From: Anaerolineales bacterium
GTDB lineage: Bacteria; Chloroflexota; Anaerolineae; Anaerolineales; Villigracilaceae
Assembly: GCA_020060625.1 (NCBI GenBank)
Contig: JAGUZU010000051.1
Coordinates: 1 to 64,000 of the forward strand
DNA length: 64,000 nt
Reading direction: 5' to 3'
Shown here: one piece after another, positions 24,685 through 34,871 of the stretch
How positions within the stretch are numbered: position 1 is the first letter of the stretch
Layout: each line of letters begins with the position of its first letter
Made by a program: the position numbers and the translations under genes
Notes under the pieces: generated by a model
The model's database searches: none
The model's input: the letters and a program-made list of their open reading frames with translations, nothing else
Told to the model about the DNA's origin: nothing

Positions 24685-26361
24685 ATGCTTCTAACCCGTG
24701 AACAATTGCAGGAGCGTCTGTTTGCGCTTCATGCCGCCAGCATGGAACTGGTGAAGGATGTTTCGCTCGAAACGCTGCTGGAGCGGATCGCATCCACGGC
24801 ATGCGAGCAGGCGGGCGCGCGGTACGCCGCGCTGGGCGTGTTGGATGAGGTGGGGAAACTCAAAAAGTTCATCGCTGTCGGAATGACCGAGAAGGAGATC
24901 AAAAAAATCGCGCATCCGCCGGTGGGGCAAGGTTTGATCGGCGAGTTGATGAACACGACCATCCCCCTGCGGGTTCCCGTGCTTCAGGAGCATCCGCGTT
25001 CGGTTGGCTTCCCCGATCATCACCCGTACATGGTGTCGTTTTTGGGCGTGCCGATCCGCTCGTCCGAAAGGCAGTTGGGGCAGATCTATCTCACCGAGAA
25101 GTTGGACGCGCCCGAATTTACCTCGGATGACGAGATGATCATCCAGATGCTTGCCACCTACGCCTCGATTGCCATCACGAACGCGCAGTTATATGAAGAG
25201 ATGCGGGAGCGCGACCTGGCGTTGACGCGCCGCCATGTGGATATGTCCCTCCTGAACGGCATCGCCTCGACTCTGACCTCGAGCCTGGAACTCGACGAGA
25301 TACTTAATAAAACGCTGGCGCTTGTGATGAACTACATGAAGGTGGAGGCGGGCGAGATATTCCTTCTCGAAGAGGATAAATCCACGCTTCGCATGGTTCT
25401 GCATCGCGGTCAAGCCGCGGAAGCGTTCTGGACGAGAAATTCCTTTAATCTGGGAGATGGCTTCATCGGGATGGTTGCGAAAAACCGCCAGCCATTGATC
25501 AGCAATACCCTGCAAACGGATACAACCTTTCTGCGCGATGCAGTTGTGCAGGCTGGCTTTCAACAAATTGCGTGTATCCCCATGGTTTCGGGTGAAAATT
25601 TGATGGGCGTTATGAGCGTTGCCACGCGCGCGAAGGAGCCTTTCGAAGAACGGAGCATTCAAATGCTTCGCGCAGTCGGCGCGTGGGCGGGGCTTGCCAT
25701 CGAAAACGCCCGTTTGCATGCCAACGCGCGGCGTTTGGCAGTGTTGGAGGAACGCAATCGCATCGGCATGGACCTGCACGACGGCATAATCCAGTCCATT
25801 TACGGCGTTGGGCTGGCATTGGAAGGCGTCCAGCACACGTTGAATGAAGACCCGCAAGCCGCAAAGGAGCAGATCAGTCATGCCATCAGCGGTTTGAATC
25901 AGGCGATCCGCGACATCCGCGCCTATATTCTCGACTTGAGACCGCGTCAACTCGGCAACGACGGCTTAATAAGCGGCATAAAACGCCTGATCGCCGAATA
26001 TCGCGCCAATACATTCTCCGATGTTGTCTTCACCATGCCCGATTCCGACCTGAAGGAACTGACCCAGCCGCAATCCATGGTGTTGTTCCATATATGCCAG
26101 GAGGCGTTAGCCAATGCCGCCAAGCATGCGAAGGCAAAAACCGTCCAAATTTCCCTTTGGACCACCGACGAACGCGCCTTGATGGAAATCCGCGACGACG
26201 GTAAAGGCTTCGACGCCTCTACCATGCAGTCATCCATCGGTCATGGACTGGCGAACATGCAAACGCGCGTGCATTCCGTGGGCGGTGAGACCGATATTAC
26301 ATCCACTGTGGGGGAAGGAACGACGGTTTTTGTATGGGTTCCACGCGGAATAAAAAGTTAA
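24685..26361 (+). CDS. GAF-domain sensor histidine kinase (NarX/HisKA_3-like)
   Basis: LEERNRIGMDLHDGIIQSIYGVGLALEG; HATPase motif. Confidence 0.9.
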   Translation: MLLTREQLQERLFALHAASMELVKDVSLETLLERIASTACEQAGARYAALGVLDEVGKLKKFIAVGMTEKEIKKIAHPPVGQGLIGELMNTTIPLRVPVLQEHPRSVGFPDHHPYMVSFLGVPIRSSERQLGQIYLTEKLDAPEFTSDDEMIIQMLATYASIAITNAQLYEEMRERDLALTRRHVDMSLLNGIASTLTSSLELDEILNKTLALVMNYMKVEAGEIFLLEEDKSTLRMVLHRGQAAEAFWTRNSFNLGDGFIGMVAKNRQPLISNTLQTDTTFLRDAVVQAGFQQIACIPMVSGENLMGVMSVATRAKEPFEERSIQMLRAVGAWAGLAIENARLHANARRLAVLEERNRIGMDLHDGIIQSIYGVGLALEGVQHTLNEDPQAAKEQISHAISGLNQAIRDIRAYILDLRPRQLGNDGLISGIKRLIAEYRANTFSDVVFTMPDSDLKELTQPQSMVLFHICQEALANAAKHAKAKTVQISLWTTDERALMEIRDDGKGFDASTMQSSIGHGLANMQTRVHSVGGETDITSTVGEGTTVFVWVPRGIKS

Positions 26362-26836
26362 ATCACGGATTCAACATACGATTACAAAATGAGTCACGGG
26401 AATTCGAGTCTCATACAAGGCAAATCGGAAAAGTTTCACCTTATGTTTTTTTAACATGGATATGCCTTCCCTGCCGAAAAAAAGCCCCAAACACCCATAT
26501 ATGGGGGGTAACTGCGGGTCGATAGGCGTTGTTGGCTGAAACGTCTGTTCTACTACAACGCATCATTGTCCATGAATACGGAGCGATTCTTTAACATAAA
26601 GCAACCTTAAAAAAACAAATCTTTTTAACTTAACGTAGGTCTTTCGCCTGTTATCATTTCAAAGGTTCTGCTAGAATAGGGACACGCTGATATAAAGGAT
26701 GTCTGTCTTCGACGTCCGAGTCCCGGTAACACATTCGACAGTAAAAAACAATAACCATCTTCCAAAAGCCGCTGAAGGGCGGACTTGTTCAATGCGCGTA
26801 AAAACAAACTTAACAACCACACATTGAGGAACATTT

Positions 26837-28186
26837 ATGAACGCAGAGCAGGCTTGGCAATCGGTACTTGCACAACTTCAAATGGATATGCCCCGCGCCT
26901 CCTTCGACACCTGGGTGCGCGATACGCGCCCTTTGGCGTATGAAAACGGGATTCTCACCGTTGGCGTTCGCAACGCCTATGCGCGCGACTGGCTCGAAAG
27001 CCGTCTTGCGACCAATGTCACCCGCCTCCTGATCGAAATTCTCAATTCGAACGTCTCCATCAACTTTATCGTCTCGCAAGCGGAGGAATCCGCCTCCACC
27101 CCGGACCCCGAACCTGCTCCTTCCTCCATTGAGATTACCCCGCCCGAGCCGAAACCCCGCCATGTCACCCTCAATCCGCGCTACACCTTCGACACGTTCG
27201 TCGTTGGGTCGGGCAACCGGCTGGCTCATGCGGCTTGTCAGGCTGTGGCGGACAAGCCTGCAAGGGCATACAACCCCCTCTTCCTGTACGGAGGCGTGGG
27301 ACTCGGCAAAACCCACCTCCTGCACGCCATCGGGAACGCCTGTTATGCGGGCGGGCTGAACGTCTTGTACGTCTCTTCGGAAGAATTCACGAATGACATG
27401 ATCAATGCCATTCGCACCCACACCACACAGGCATTCCGCGAGAAATATCGCTCTGCGGATGTTTTGCTCGTGGACGACATCCAGTTCATCGCGGGCAAGG
27501 AATCCACGCAGGAGGAATTTTTCCACACCTTCAACACCCTGCATGGACAGGACAAGCAGATCATCGTTTCGTCCGACCGCCCGCCCAAGTCGCTGGTTAC
27601 GCTGGAAGAACGCCTGCGCTCCCGCTTTGAATGGGGCTTGACTGCCGACATCCAGGCGCCCGATTTTGAAACCCGCCTCGCCATCCTGCGCTCCAAAGCC
27701 GAGCGGACGGGCAGGCACATTTCAGATGAAATTCTCGAAGGCGTTGCCAAACAAGTGCAGTCCAACATCCGCGAACTCGAAGGCGCGTTGAACCGCATCA
27801 TCGCCTATGCGGATTTGAGCGGCTCGTCCCTGACGCCCGATCTGGTTGAGGTGGCTCTGGCGGACTTAATGCCTTCGCGCGGCGACATCGAGCCGAACCA
27901 TGTTATAGATTTGGTCGCCCGCAAATTCGGTCTGACCTCCGAAAAACTCCTCGGTCGTGACCGCACAAAGGATGTGGCGCTTCCGCGGCAGATTGCCATG
28001 TATCTCCTGCGCGAAGAAGCGAAGATTTCCTTCCCGCAGATTGGCGAAGTCCTCGGCGGACGCGATCATTCCACCGTCATGTCCGCGTATGAGAAGATCA
28101 AGGAACAAATCCACGCCGACCGCAAACTGGAGCAGGACATCGTTTCCATCAAACAACAGATGTACGACCAGGCAGTGGCGATGTAA
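26837..28186 (+). CDS. dnaA: Chromosomal replication initiator DnaA
   Basis: Domain I, Walker A GGVGLGKTHLLHAIG, domain IV LGGRDHSTVMSA. Confidence 0.98.
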   Translation: MNAEQAWQSVLAQLQMDMPRASFDTWVRDTRPLAYENGILTVGVRNAYARDWLESRLATNVTRLLIEILNSNVSINFIVSQAEESASTPDPEPAPSSIEITPPEPKPRHVTLNPRYTFDTFVVGSGNRLAHAACQAVADKPARAYNPLFLYGGVGLGKTHLLHAIGNACYAGGLNVLYVSSEEFTNDMINAIRTHTTQAFREKYRSADVLLVDDIQFIAGKESTQEEFFHTFNTLHGQDKQIIVSSDRPPKSLVTLEERLRSRFEWGLTADIQAPDFETRLAILRSKAERTGRHISDEILEGVAKQVQSNIRELEGALNRIIAYADLSGSSLTPDLVEVALADLMPSRGDIEPNHVIDLVARKFGLTSEKLLGRDRTKDVALPRQIAMYLLREEAKISFPQIGEVLGGRDHSTVMSAYEKIKEQIHADRKLEQDIVSIKQQMYDQAVAM

Positions 28187-28204
28187 TTAACGTTTGAACG
28201 TTCA

Positions 28205-28238
28205 ACAGGCGCATCAAAAATGATGCGCCTGTTTTATT
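28205..28238 (+). terminator. Intrinsic terminator after dnaA
   Basis: ACAGGCGCATCA-aaaa-TGATGCGCCTGT followed by TTTATTTT. Confidence 0.9.
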
Positions 28239-28379
28239 TTAATGGCGCGCGGGGCAAGTGCATTTCATCACAAGTAAGTTGAAAATCCCTCCTTCAGTAT
28301 TGATTTTTAGAACAAATTTTCTGCTATAATGTTCATCAGATTGGCGCGCGCCAATCACACTTATCAATAGGAGGCTGAA

Positions 28380-28790
28380 ATGGACTTTAGTACGATCAAT
28401 TGGCTGGCTGTTATTGTCTGTGTTGTCATCAGCATGGTCAGCGGGGCGCTCTGGTACAACCCCAAGACCTTCTTCAACGCATGGTGGCAGGTTGTGGGGG
28501 GCGGGAGGGAACAACCCGGCACGGAGAATATGGGCGTCACATGGGGTTTGACCATCCTCTCCTCTTTTGTCCAGGCGGTTGCCGTGACGTTTATGATCAA
28601 CGCCATGGGCAGCGCCACGGCGGGTTCCGGCGCGTTGACCGGCTTCATGCTCTGGCTTGGGTTCATTGCCCCCACGTTTCTGGTCAACAAACTCTTTGCC
28701 GGGCATGGCTTCAAAATTTGGGCGATTGAAGCGGGCAACCACCTGATTAATTTCCTGTTATTCGGCGCCATTTTGGCGGTCTGGCGTTGA
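28380..28790 (+). CDS. DUF1761-like membrane protein
   Basis: NWLAVIVCVVISMVSGALWYNPKTF. Confidence 0.75.
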   Translation: MDFSTINWLAVIVCVVISMVSGALWYNPKTFFNAWWQVVGGGREQPGTENMGVTWGLTILSSFVQAVAVTFMINAMGSATAGSGALTGFMLWLGFIAPTFLVNKLFAGHGFKIWAIEAGNHLINFLLFGAILAVWR

Positions 28791-28813
28791 CCGAAGCCCT
28801 TTAACTTTACGAT

Positions 28814-28853
28814 ACAATAAGCGGACGATTTATTTTGTCCGCTTATTGTTTTT
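28814..28853 (+). terminator. Intrinsic terminator-like hairpin before the YciI gene
   Basis: ACAATAAGCGGAC...GTCCGCTTATTGT then TTTT. Confidence 0.75.
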
Positions 28854-28864
28854 AAGGAGAAGTA

Positions 28865-29224
28865 ATGACGTACGATGATCGGAAAGCCTGGCGCGACGCT
28901 GAAGAAATGGGCATGTCCATCTACTACATGTTCATCTTGAAAAAAGGACCGATTTGGTCGCCCGACTCCACGCCGGAGATCGAAGAATTGCAGGCGGCGC
29001 ACTTGGCGAATTACTACAGATTGAAAGAAGAGGGAAAGTTGATGGTCACAGGTCCCTTCCTTGACTCGTTTCAAATCAGCGGCGAGATGCGAGGCGCAGG
29101 CATCCTGAAAGCGAAATCGTACAACGAAGCATACGAATGGGTCGACACAGATCCAATGGTAAAAGTCGGACGCCTCGTATTTGTACTGCACACATGGATG
29201 ATCGGAAAGGACGTTTTCGCTTGA
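28865..29224 (+). CDS. YciI-like protein
   Basis: MYYMFILKKGP..-type start, LANYYRLKEEGKLMVTGPF. Confidence 0.75.
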   Translation: MTYDDRKAWRDAEEMGMSIYYMFILKKGPIWSPDSTPEIEELQAAHLANYYRLKEEGKLMVTGPFLDSFQISGEMRGAGILKAKSYNEAYEWVDTDPMVKVGRLVFVLHTWMIGKDVFA

Positions 29225-29664
29225 TCCGCCTCTATCGAGACGATGATTTTGAAACGGTGACCCAATTCTGGTTCCACGCGATGGATGCCGCCATGCCCGG
29301 TTTGCAAACCCGGCTTGGGCACACGCTGGAAGGCGCGCGCGAATTTTTCAAAAACGTTGTCGCAGTGGAAAATCAATTGTGGGTCTATGAATTAGAATCA
29401 AAGCCGGTTGGATTTTTGGGCATCCATCACAACTTCATTGACAGGTTGTATGTAGACCCCGCATATCACCGTCGGGGAATCGGTCAGGCGCTGCTCGACC
29501 ATGCGCGAACGCTTTCCACCGATCACCTTTGGCTTTACACGCACGCTTCCAACAAAATGGCAAGGTCCTTTTATGAAAAGAACAGATTTGTGGCGGAGAA
29601 ATTCGGCGTCAGCCCGCCGCCCGAATCCGAACCGGATGTGGAATATCACTGGCGAAGAAAATGA
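29221..29664 (+). CDS. GNAT acetyltransferase (TTG start)
   Basis: LYVDPAYHRRGIGQALLDHA. Confidence 0.85.
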   Translation: MIRLYRDDDFETVTQFWFHAMDAAMPGLQTRLGHTLEGAREFFKNVVAVENQLWVYELESKPVGFLGIHHNFIDRLYVDPAYHRRGIGQALLDHARTLSTDHLWLYTHASNKMARSFYEKNRFVAEKFGVSPPPESEPDVEYHWRRK

Positions 29665-30764
29665 GACCAACCTATCTCGAAGTCAACCTTACGCAGTTGA
29701 AAAAAAATGTCGAAGCCATTCGCGCGCATGTTTCGCCTGCAAGAATCATGCCGATGGTAAAAGCCAACGCCTATGGTCACGGCGTGGACGGCGTCGCGCC
29801 GTTCATCGAACCGTATGTGGATATGCTTGGCGTTGCATTGGTGGAGGAGGGGATTCAACTCCGCCAACTAGGAATCAGGAAACCGATTCTGGTTGCCGGT
29901 GGGACTTTAATTGAACAGTTGCCATTGTTCTTTAAATATGACTTGACCCTCACCGCCTCATCCCCAGACCTGCTAACTGCCGCCGACCATCTGGCAGAAT
30001 CCACCCGCAAACGGATGAAAGTCCACCTGAAGATGGATACCGGAATGGAGCGGGTGGGCGTCCATGAATACGAAGCGGAAGGATTTCTGGATCTCTCGCT
30101 TGCCTGCAAGCATGTGGATGTGGAAGGAATCTACACTCATCTTGCAAACTCTGAGGCGGCAGACAAGAAGTATTCACTTCTACAATTAGAGAGGTTTCAG
30201 GAAGTTTTGCGCTTTTATGAAAAGCGCAGCCTGCCGGTTCCCATGCGGCATGTTTGCAATTCGGGCGGAATTTTGAACCTGCCCGAAGCGCATTTCGACA
30301 TGGTTCGTCCCGGCGTGTTGTTCTACGGTATATATCCCGCGCGGGATATGGAAAGAAAAATTGACGTGAAACCTGCGGCTGTATGGAAATCAAAGGTGGC
30401 ATACAGCAAGATCACTCAGCCCGGGCGTCCGGTCAGTTATGGGTCGTTGTGGCAGGCGGAGGGGAGTCCGAGGCGGATTGTCACCATCCCGTGCGGCTAT
30501 GCGGATGGATACTTCCGCCGTATGACGAATCAGGCGCGGGTCATCATCCATGGGAAATCCCATCCGCAGGTGGGGCGCATCTGCATGGATCAGTTCATGG
30601 TGGATGCGGGTGATGATGACATCAGGATAGGTGATGACGTGATTTTGCTCGGCGGGGGAATCACCCCTGAAGACCTTGCAGACTGGGCTGGCACGAATGA
30701 GTACGAGGTGATGACGAATATCAGCGCGCGCGTGCCGAGGGTATTTGTGGGTGAGGTACAATAA
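29661..30764 (+). CDS. alr: Alanine racemase
   Basis: PMVKANAYGHG, C-terminal CMDQFMVD. Confidence 0.95.
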   Translation: MRPTYLEVNLTQLKKNVEAIRAHVSPARIMPMVKANAYGHGVDGVAPFIEPYVDMLGVALVEEGIQLRQLGIRKPILVAGGTLIEQLPLFFKYDLTLTASSPDLLTAADHLAESTRKRMKVHLKMDTGMERVGVHEYEAEGFLDLSLACKHVDVEGIYTHLANSEAADKKYSLLQLERFQEVLRFYEKRSLPVPMRHVCNSGGILNLPEAHFDMVRPGVLFYGIYPARDMERKIDVKPAAVWKSKVAYSKITQPGRPVSYGSLWQAEGSPRRIVTIPCGYADGYFRRMTNQARVIIHGKSHPQVGRICMDQFMVDAGDDDIRIGDDVILLGGGITPEDLADWAGTNEYEVMTNISARVPRVFVGEVQ

Positions 30765-30781
30765 GGCGCATTATTTTCAAA

Positions 30782-31330
30782 TTGAGGTGTGTATTGAATT
30801 CGAAGATTAAAGATTATCTGGTGTTGCTCGGCGTTTCGGGCGTTGTGATTGGTTTGGATCAATGGACGAAGTGGCTGGTGCGCGAGAACATCGAGTTTGG
30901 CGGACAGTGGCTTCCCGCATGGCTGGAATGGCTCAGCCCGTATGCGCGGTTTGTGCATTGGCATAACAGCGGCGCGGCGTTTGGCATGTTCCAAAACGGG
31001 AATCTGGTCTTTACGATCCTGGCGTTCATTGTGACCGCTGCAATTATCTACTACTATCCCCAGGTGGACGCGGCGGATTGGACGCTGAAACTTGCGATGG
31101 GCTTGCAGCTCGGCGGCGCAGTCGGCAATTTGATTGACCGCCTGACGATGGGCAAGGTCACTGATTTTATTTCGGTTGGGACATTCCCCGTTTTCAATGT
31201 TGCGGATTCATCCATCACCATTGGCGTCATTGTGCTGTTGATTGGCGTTTGGATCAAGGAACGAAACGAGAAACAGAACGCCCAACTGACGGGGGGCAAT
31301 GAACAGGGAGCGGTATCCAACGAGCAATAG
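30782..31330 (+). CDS. lspA: Lipoprotein signal peptidase
   Basis: HNSGAAFGMF, GGAVGNLIDRL, FNVADSSI. Confidence 0.95.
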   Translation: MRCVLNSKIKDYLVLLGVSGVVIGLDQWTKWLVRENIEFGGQWLPAWLEWLSPYARFVHWHNSGAAFGMFQNGNLVFTILAFIVTAAIIYYYPQVDAADWTLKLAMGLQLGGAVGNLIDRLTMGKVTDFISVGTFPVFNVADSSITIGVIVLLIGVWIKERNEKQNAQLTGGNEQGAVSNEQ

Positions 31331-31344
31331 GTTGAATATCGCGG

Positions 31345-32289
31345 TTGGATTTCCCACTCATGAGTGACCGAATCGAAATATTTCATTACAAAGGGCAGAA
31401 AGCGGAGCGCCTCGACAAGTTCCTTGTGACATGCCTGCCGGAGTTTTCGCGCGCGCGTTTGCAAGGCTTGGTGGCGGACGGATTTGTTTTAGTGAACGGT
31501 GTTCCGGCGAAGAAATCCGGTCAGATGATCGAAGACGGGTTTGGGGTTGAAGTGCGTGTTCCGCCGCCCGTTCCGAGCGGACTTGTGGCGGAGGATATTC
31601 CGCTCGATATCATCTTTGAAAACGACGATTTGATCGTAGTCAACAAGCCTGCTGGCATGGTGGTTCATCCCGCGGCGGGACATGCCAGCGGCACGCTGGT
31701 CAATGCGGTGCTGGGATACGACCCCGATATGGAAGGCATTGGCGGCGAAGAACGCCCCGGTTTGGTCCACCGCCTCGATAAAGAGACCTCGGGCTTGATC
31801 GTACTGGCGAAGAATGAACAAGCCCACAACTGGCTGCAAGCTCAATTTCGCTTGCGGGAGGTGGAGAAGACCTATCTTGCACTGGTGGATGGAAAGCCGC
31901 CCACCCCGGCAGGTCGCGTGGAGGCTCCCATCGGGCGCGATCCAAGTCATCGAAAAAAGATGGCAATCGTCCATCCGGGCAAAGGACGCGAGGCGGTCAG
32001 TGAATATAAAACGGTCGAATCGTTCAGCGCGCATACGCTCTTGGAGTTTCATCCTCACACGGGGCGCACCCATCAGATACGATTGCATTGTCAGTTTCTG
32101 GGCTGTCCCATTGTAGGGGACACGGTGTATGGCAGGCGGAATCCAAGCGTGGACATAAGCCGTCATTTTTTGCACGCGTTTCGTTTGAAGATCATCCTGC
32201 CGGGTGAAACAAAGCCGCGTACCTTTGAAGCAGAATTGCCGGACGAATTGAAACAAGTCTTGGAGGAACTGAAACAACATGGCGCATGA
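31345..32289 (+). CDS. rluD: RluD-like pseudouridine synthase
   Basis: S4-like N-term, [19 protein letters not shown]. Confidence 0.93.
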   Translation: MDFPLMSDRIEIFHYKGQKAERLDKFLVTCLPEFSRARLQGLVADGFVLVNGVPAKKSGQMIEDGFGVEVRVPPPVPSGLVAEDIPLDIIFENDDLIVVNKPAGMVVHPAAGHASGTLVNAVLGYDPDMEGIGGEERPGLVHRLDKETSGLIVLAKNEQAHNWLQAQFRLREVEKTYLALVDGKPPTPAGRVEAPIGRDPSHRKKMAIVHPGKGREAVSEYKTVESFSAHTLLEFHPHTGRTHQIRLHCQFLGCPIVGDTVYGRRNPSVDISRHFLHAFRLKIILPGETKPRTFEAELPDELKQVLEELKQHGA

Positions 32290-33328
32290 AACGACGGATT
32301 ATGTGGATCTTCGTTCAGACACCGTCACCAAGCCCACGCCTGAAATGCGCGAAGCGATGGCGGAAGCCGATGTCGGCGATGACGTGTACATGGATGATCC
32401 CACTGTCAATAAATTACAGGAGAAAGCTGCCGACATGCTCGGCAAGGAAGACTCACTGTTTGTGCCTTCGGGGACGATGGGCAATTTGCTTGCCTTGCTG
32501 GTTCACTGTCAGCGCGGGGATGAGGTGATCGTCGGCGATCAATCACACATTTACATTAATGAAGCGGGCGGGATGTCTGCGCTGGGCGGGATTCATCCGC
32601 GCCCGATAGCGAATCAACGCGATGGAACGCTTCTGCTCGATGACATTCGCGCCTCGATCCAGACCGAGGACGTGCATCACACCATTACGCGACTCGTCTG
32701 CCTCGAGAACACGCAGAACGTCTGCGGCGGCGTTCCGCTGACGGTTGAATATACGCGGGAGGTGGGACGTATTGCAAAGGAGAACGGTCTGCTTTTGCAT
32801 ATAGACGGCGCGCGTATTTTCAATGCGGCGGCGGCTTTGGATGCGGATGTGAAGGAACTGGTGCAGCCTGCCGATTCAGTGATGTTTTGTTTAAGCAAGG
32901 GGTTGGCCGCGCCGGTCGGTTCGATGCTGGCGGGATCGAAAAAGTTCATCGCGCGGGCGCGTCACCTGCGGAAGATGTTGGGCGGGGGGATGCGGCAGGC
33001 GGGCGTGTTGGCGGCGGCGGGGTTGATCTCGCTGGAGAAGATGACGGGACGCCTTAAGCAGGATCATGCCCGGGCGAAGAGTCTGTATGAGGGGTTGAAG
33101 CAGGTTGGGGGCGTGAGGTTGGATGCGGCGCCTTCATCCAACATGGTGTATTTCGATCTTGCGGAGCATGTCTCATCGAGCGAGGATCAGATCGTCGCTC
33201 AAATGAAAAAACGCGGCGTGCTGGTGGATTGGGCGGGCCCGCGGCGCTTTCGCCTGGTGACGCATTATTGGGTGGACGATGCGGGGGTGAGCAAGTCTGT
33301 GGGGGCGTTTGCGGATATTTTGAAGTAG
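32279..33328 (+). CDS. Low-specificity L-threonine aldolase
   Basis: [30 protein letters not shown]. Confidence 0.92.
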   Translation: MAHETTDYVDLRSDTVTKPTPEMREAMAEADVGDDVYMDDPTVNKLQEKAADMLGKEDSLFVPSGTMGNLLALLVHCQRGDEVIVGDQSHIYINEAGGMSALGGIHPRPIANQRDGTLLLDDIRASIQTEDVHHTITRLVCLENTQNVCGGVPLTVEYTREVGRIAKENGLLLHIDGARIFNAAAALDADVKELVQPADSVMFCLSKGLAAPVGSMLAGSKKFIARARHLRKMLGGGMRQAGVLAAAGLISLEKMTGRLKQDHARAKSLYEGLKQVGGVRLDAAPSSNMVYFDLAEHVSSSEDQIVAQMKKRGVLVDWAGPRRFRLVTHYWVDDAGVSKSVGAFADILK

Positions 33329-33330
33329 GG

Positions 33331-34869
33331 TTATTGCGCGGGCGCGGGTTCGACCTGGTCGCGTCCGCGTTCTTTGGCGATATAGAGTCGTTTGTCGGCG
33401 AGGTCTATCAGTTTTGTGACGTTGTCCGTTTCATCGGGAAATACGGCGATGCCCATGCTGATGGTGGGGACGGGAATGCCGGCGTGGTTGTCTTCGCTGA
33501 ATTTGAAGGATGCCAATGTTTCCCGGATGCGCTGCGCGGCGAGCAGCGCCTGCGCCGCGTCTGTTTTCGGAAGCGAGATGGCGAATTCCTCGCCGCCCCA
33601 GCGTCCGACCGCGTCCGCCTGTTTGATGTGTTTGCGAATGATGGCGCAAAGATTTACCAGGATTTTATCCCCGGTTGGATGCCCGAATGAATCGTTGTAT
33701 TGTTTGAAGTGGTCGATGTCGAGCATGATGAGGCTGAGTTTTTGATTTAGTGACTGGCAGGTTTCGGCTTGCTGATGCAGGGTCTGGATGAAGTAGCTGT
33801 GGTTGTAAACGCGGGTGAGGCTGTCCAGCCGGGCTTGCTCCTCCACCCAGGCGTGGTGGTAGGTGTTATCGAGCGCGAGCGCGGCGCGCTGCGCGATGTT
33901 CGAGAGCAATTCAAAGTCGCTGCGGTTGAAGGCGTTGGGGCGGTAGGATGCGATGGCGATGATCCCGTTTACATGACTGCCTTTCATGGGGACGCCCATC
34001 CAGGAGAGCGAGTCTTTGGGCTTGCCAATGGTGACGAGGATGACCCCTTCGGGGTCCGCGGCTTTTCTAAGGTCGGGCAGGAAGAGGGATTTTTGGTTTT
34101 TGATGACCCAGCCGGAGAGCGAGCCTTTCATGGCAAAACAGATGTCGTTGAAGTATTCGCCGTCGTCGTAGAAGAGTTGGGTGCGGATTTCGTCCCCATT
34201 TTGAATTCCGATGAAGTACGTGTCGGCGTTCAATGCGTTTTGGAGGGCGGCATCCAGGAGGGAGATCAATTGCTTCGTTTCGATGGTCGAGACAATTTGT
34301 TTGCTGATCTCGTTGACCGTTTCGAGCCGGTTCATCTGTCTCTTTGAAATGATCTTCAACTGTTGTATGGTCTCCGCTGTGATGACGGAGCCGATGATGA
34401 ACCCGGCGTGGATGATCCAATTGCTTAGGGGGATGTCGTCAATGATGTGTCTTGCGAAGTTGGTGGTGTAAACGATGGCGATCAACGTATAAGCAGGACC
34501 GCGGTCCGAAATGACCGCCGCCGACAACGTGGCGATGAATACCAGGGTGAAGACCAGATATTCGAGCTCATGCCCGACAAATGCCGAGAGCGCCCCAATG
34601 CCGATGCCGCCGATGACGGCGTTGAGCCATGTATATAGCAATTTGTCTGGAAAGGTATTGTAGACCCAATAATAAAAGCCAATGTATGCGCAGCCGCCGA
34701 TGCCATAGGCGAAGAGGATGGACTTGAAGATCAGATTCGATTCGGGGTAGGTCAGGAGCGCTGCGGCAACGATCAACAGCAAATTGATCATCCCGGCAAT
34801 CAGCGCCGGAAAGATGGATACGATATTTTCCTGGGGATCATACCCGAAGCGATTCGAATCCTTGTTCAT
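33331..34869 (-). CDS. GAF-GGDEF diguanylate cyclase
   Basis: GRWGGEEFAISLP (GGEEF), GAF domain, N-term TM helices. Confidence 0.92.
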   Translation of the reverse strand: MNKDSNRFGYDPQENIVSIFPALIAGMINLLLIVAAALLTYPESNLIFKSILFAYGIGGCAYIGFYYWVYNTFPDKLLYTWLNAVIGGIGIGALSAFVGHELEYLVFTLVFIATLSAAVISDRGPAYTLIAIVYTTNFARHIIDDIPLSNWIIHAGFIIGSVITAETIQQLKIISKRQMNRLETVNEISKQIVSTIETKQLISLLDAALQNALNADTYFIGIQNGDEIRTQLFYDDGEYFNDICFAMKGSLSGWVIKNQKSLFLPDLRKAADPEGVILVTIGKPKDSLSWMGVPMKGSHVNGIIAIASYRPNAFNRSDFELLSNIAQRAALALDNTYHHAWVEEQARLDSLTRVYNHSYFIQTLHQQAETCQSLNQKLSLIMLDIDHFKQYNDSFGHPTGDKILVNLCAIIRKHIKQADAVGRWGGEEFAISLPKTDAAQALLAAQRIRETLASFKFSEDNHAGIPVPTISMGIAVFPDETDNVTKLIDLADKRLYIAKERGRDQVEPAPAQ

Positions 34870-34871
34870 GG

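Noticed and set aside
26362-26836. oriC upstream of dnaA
   Set aside because: No clear TTATCCACA DnaA-box cluster was found by eye; would need a DnaA-box scan and GC-skew analysis.
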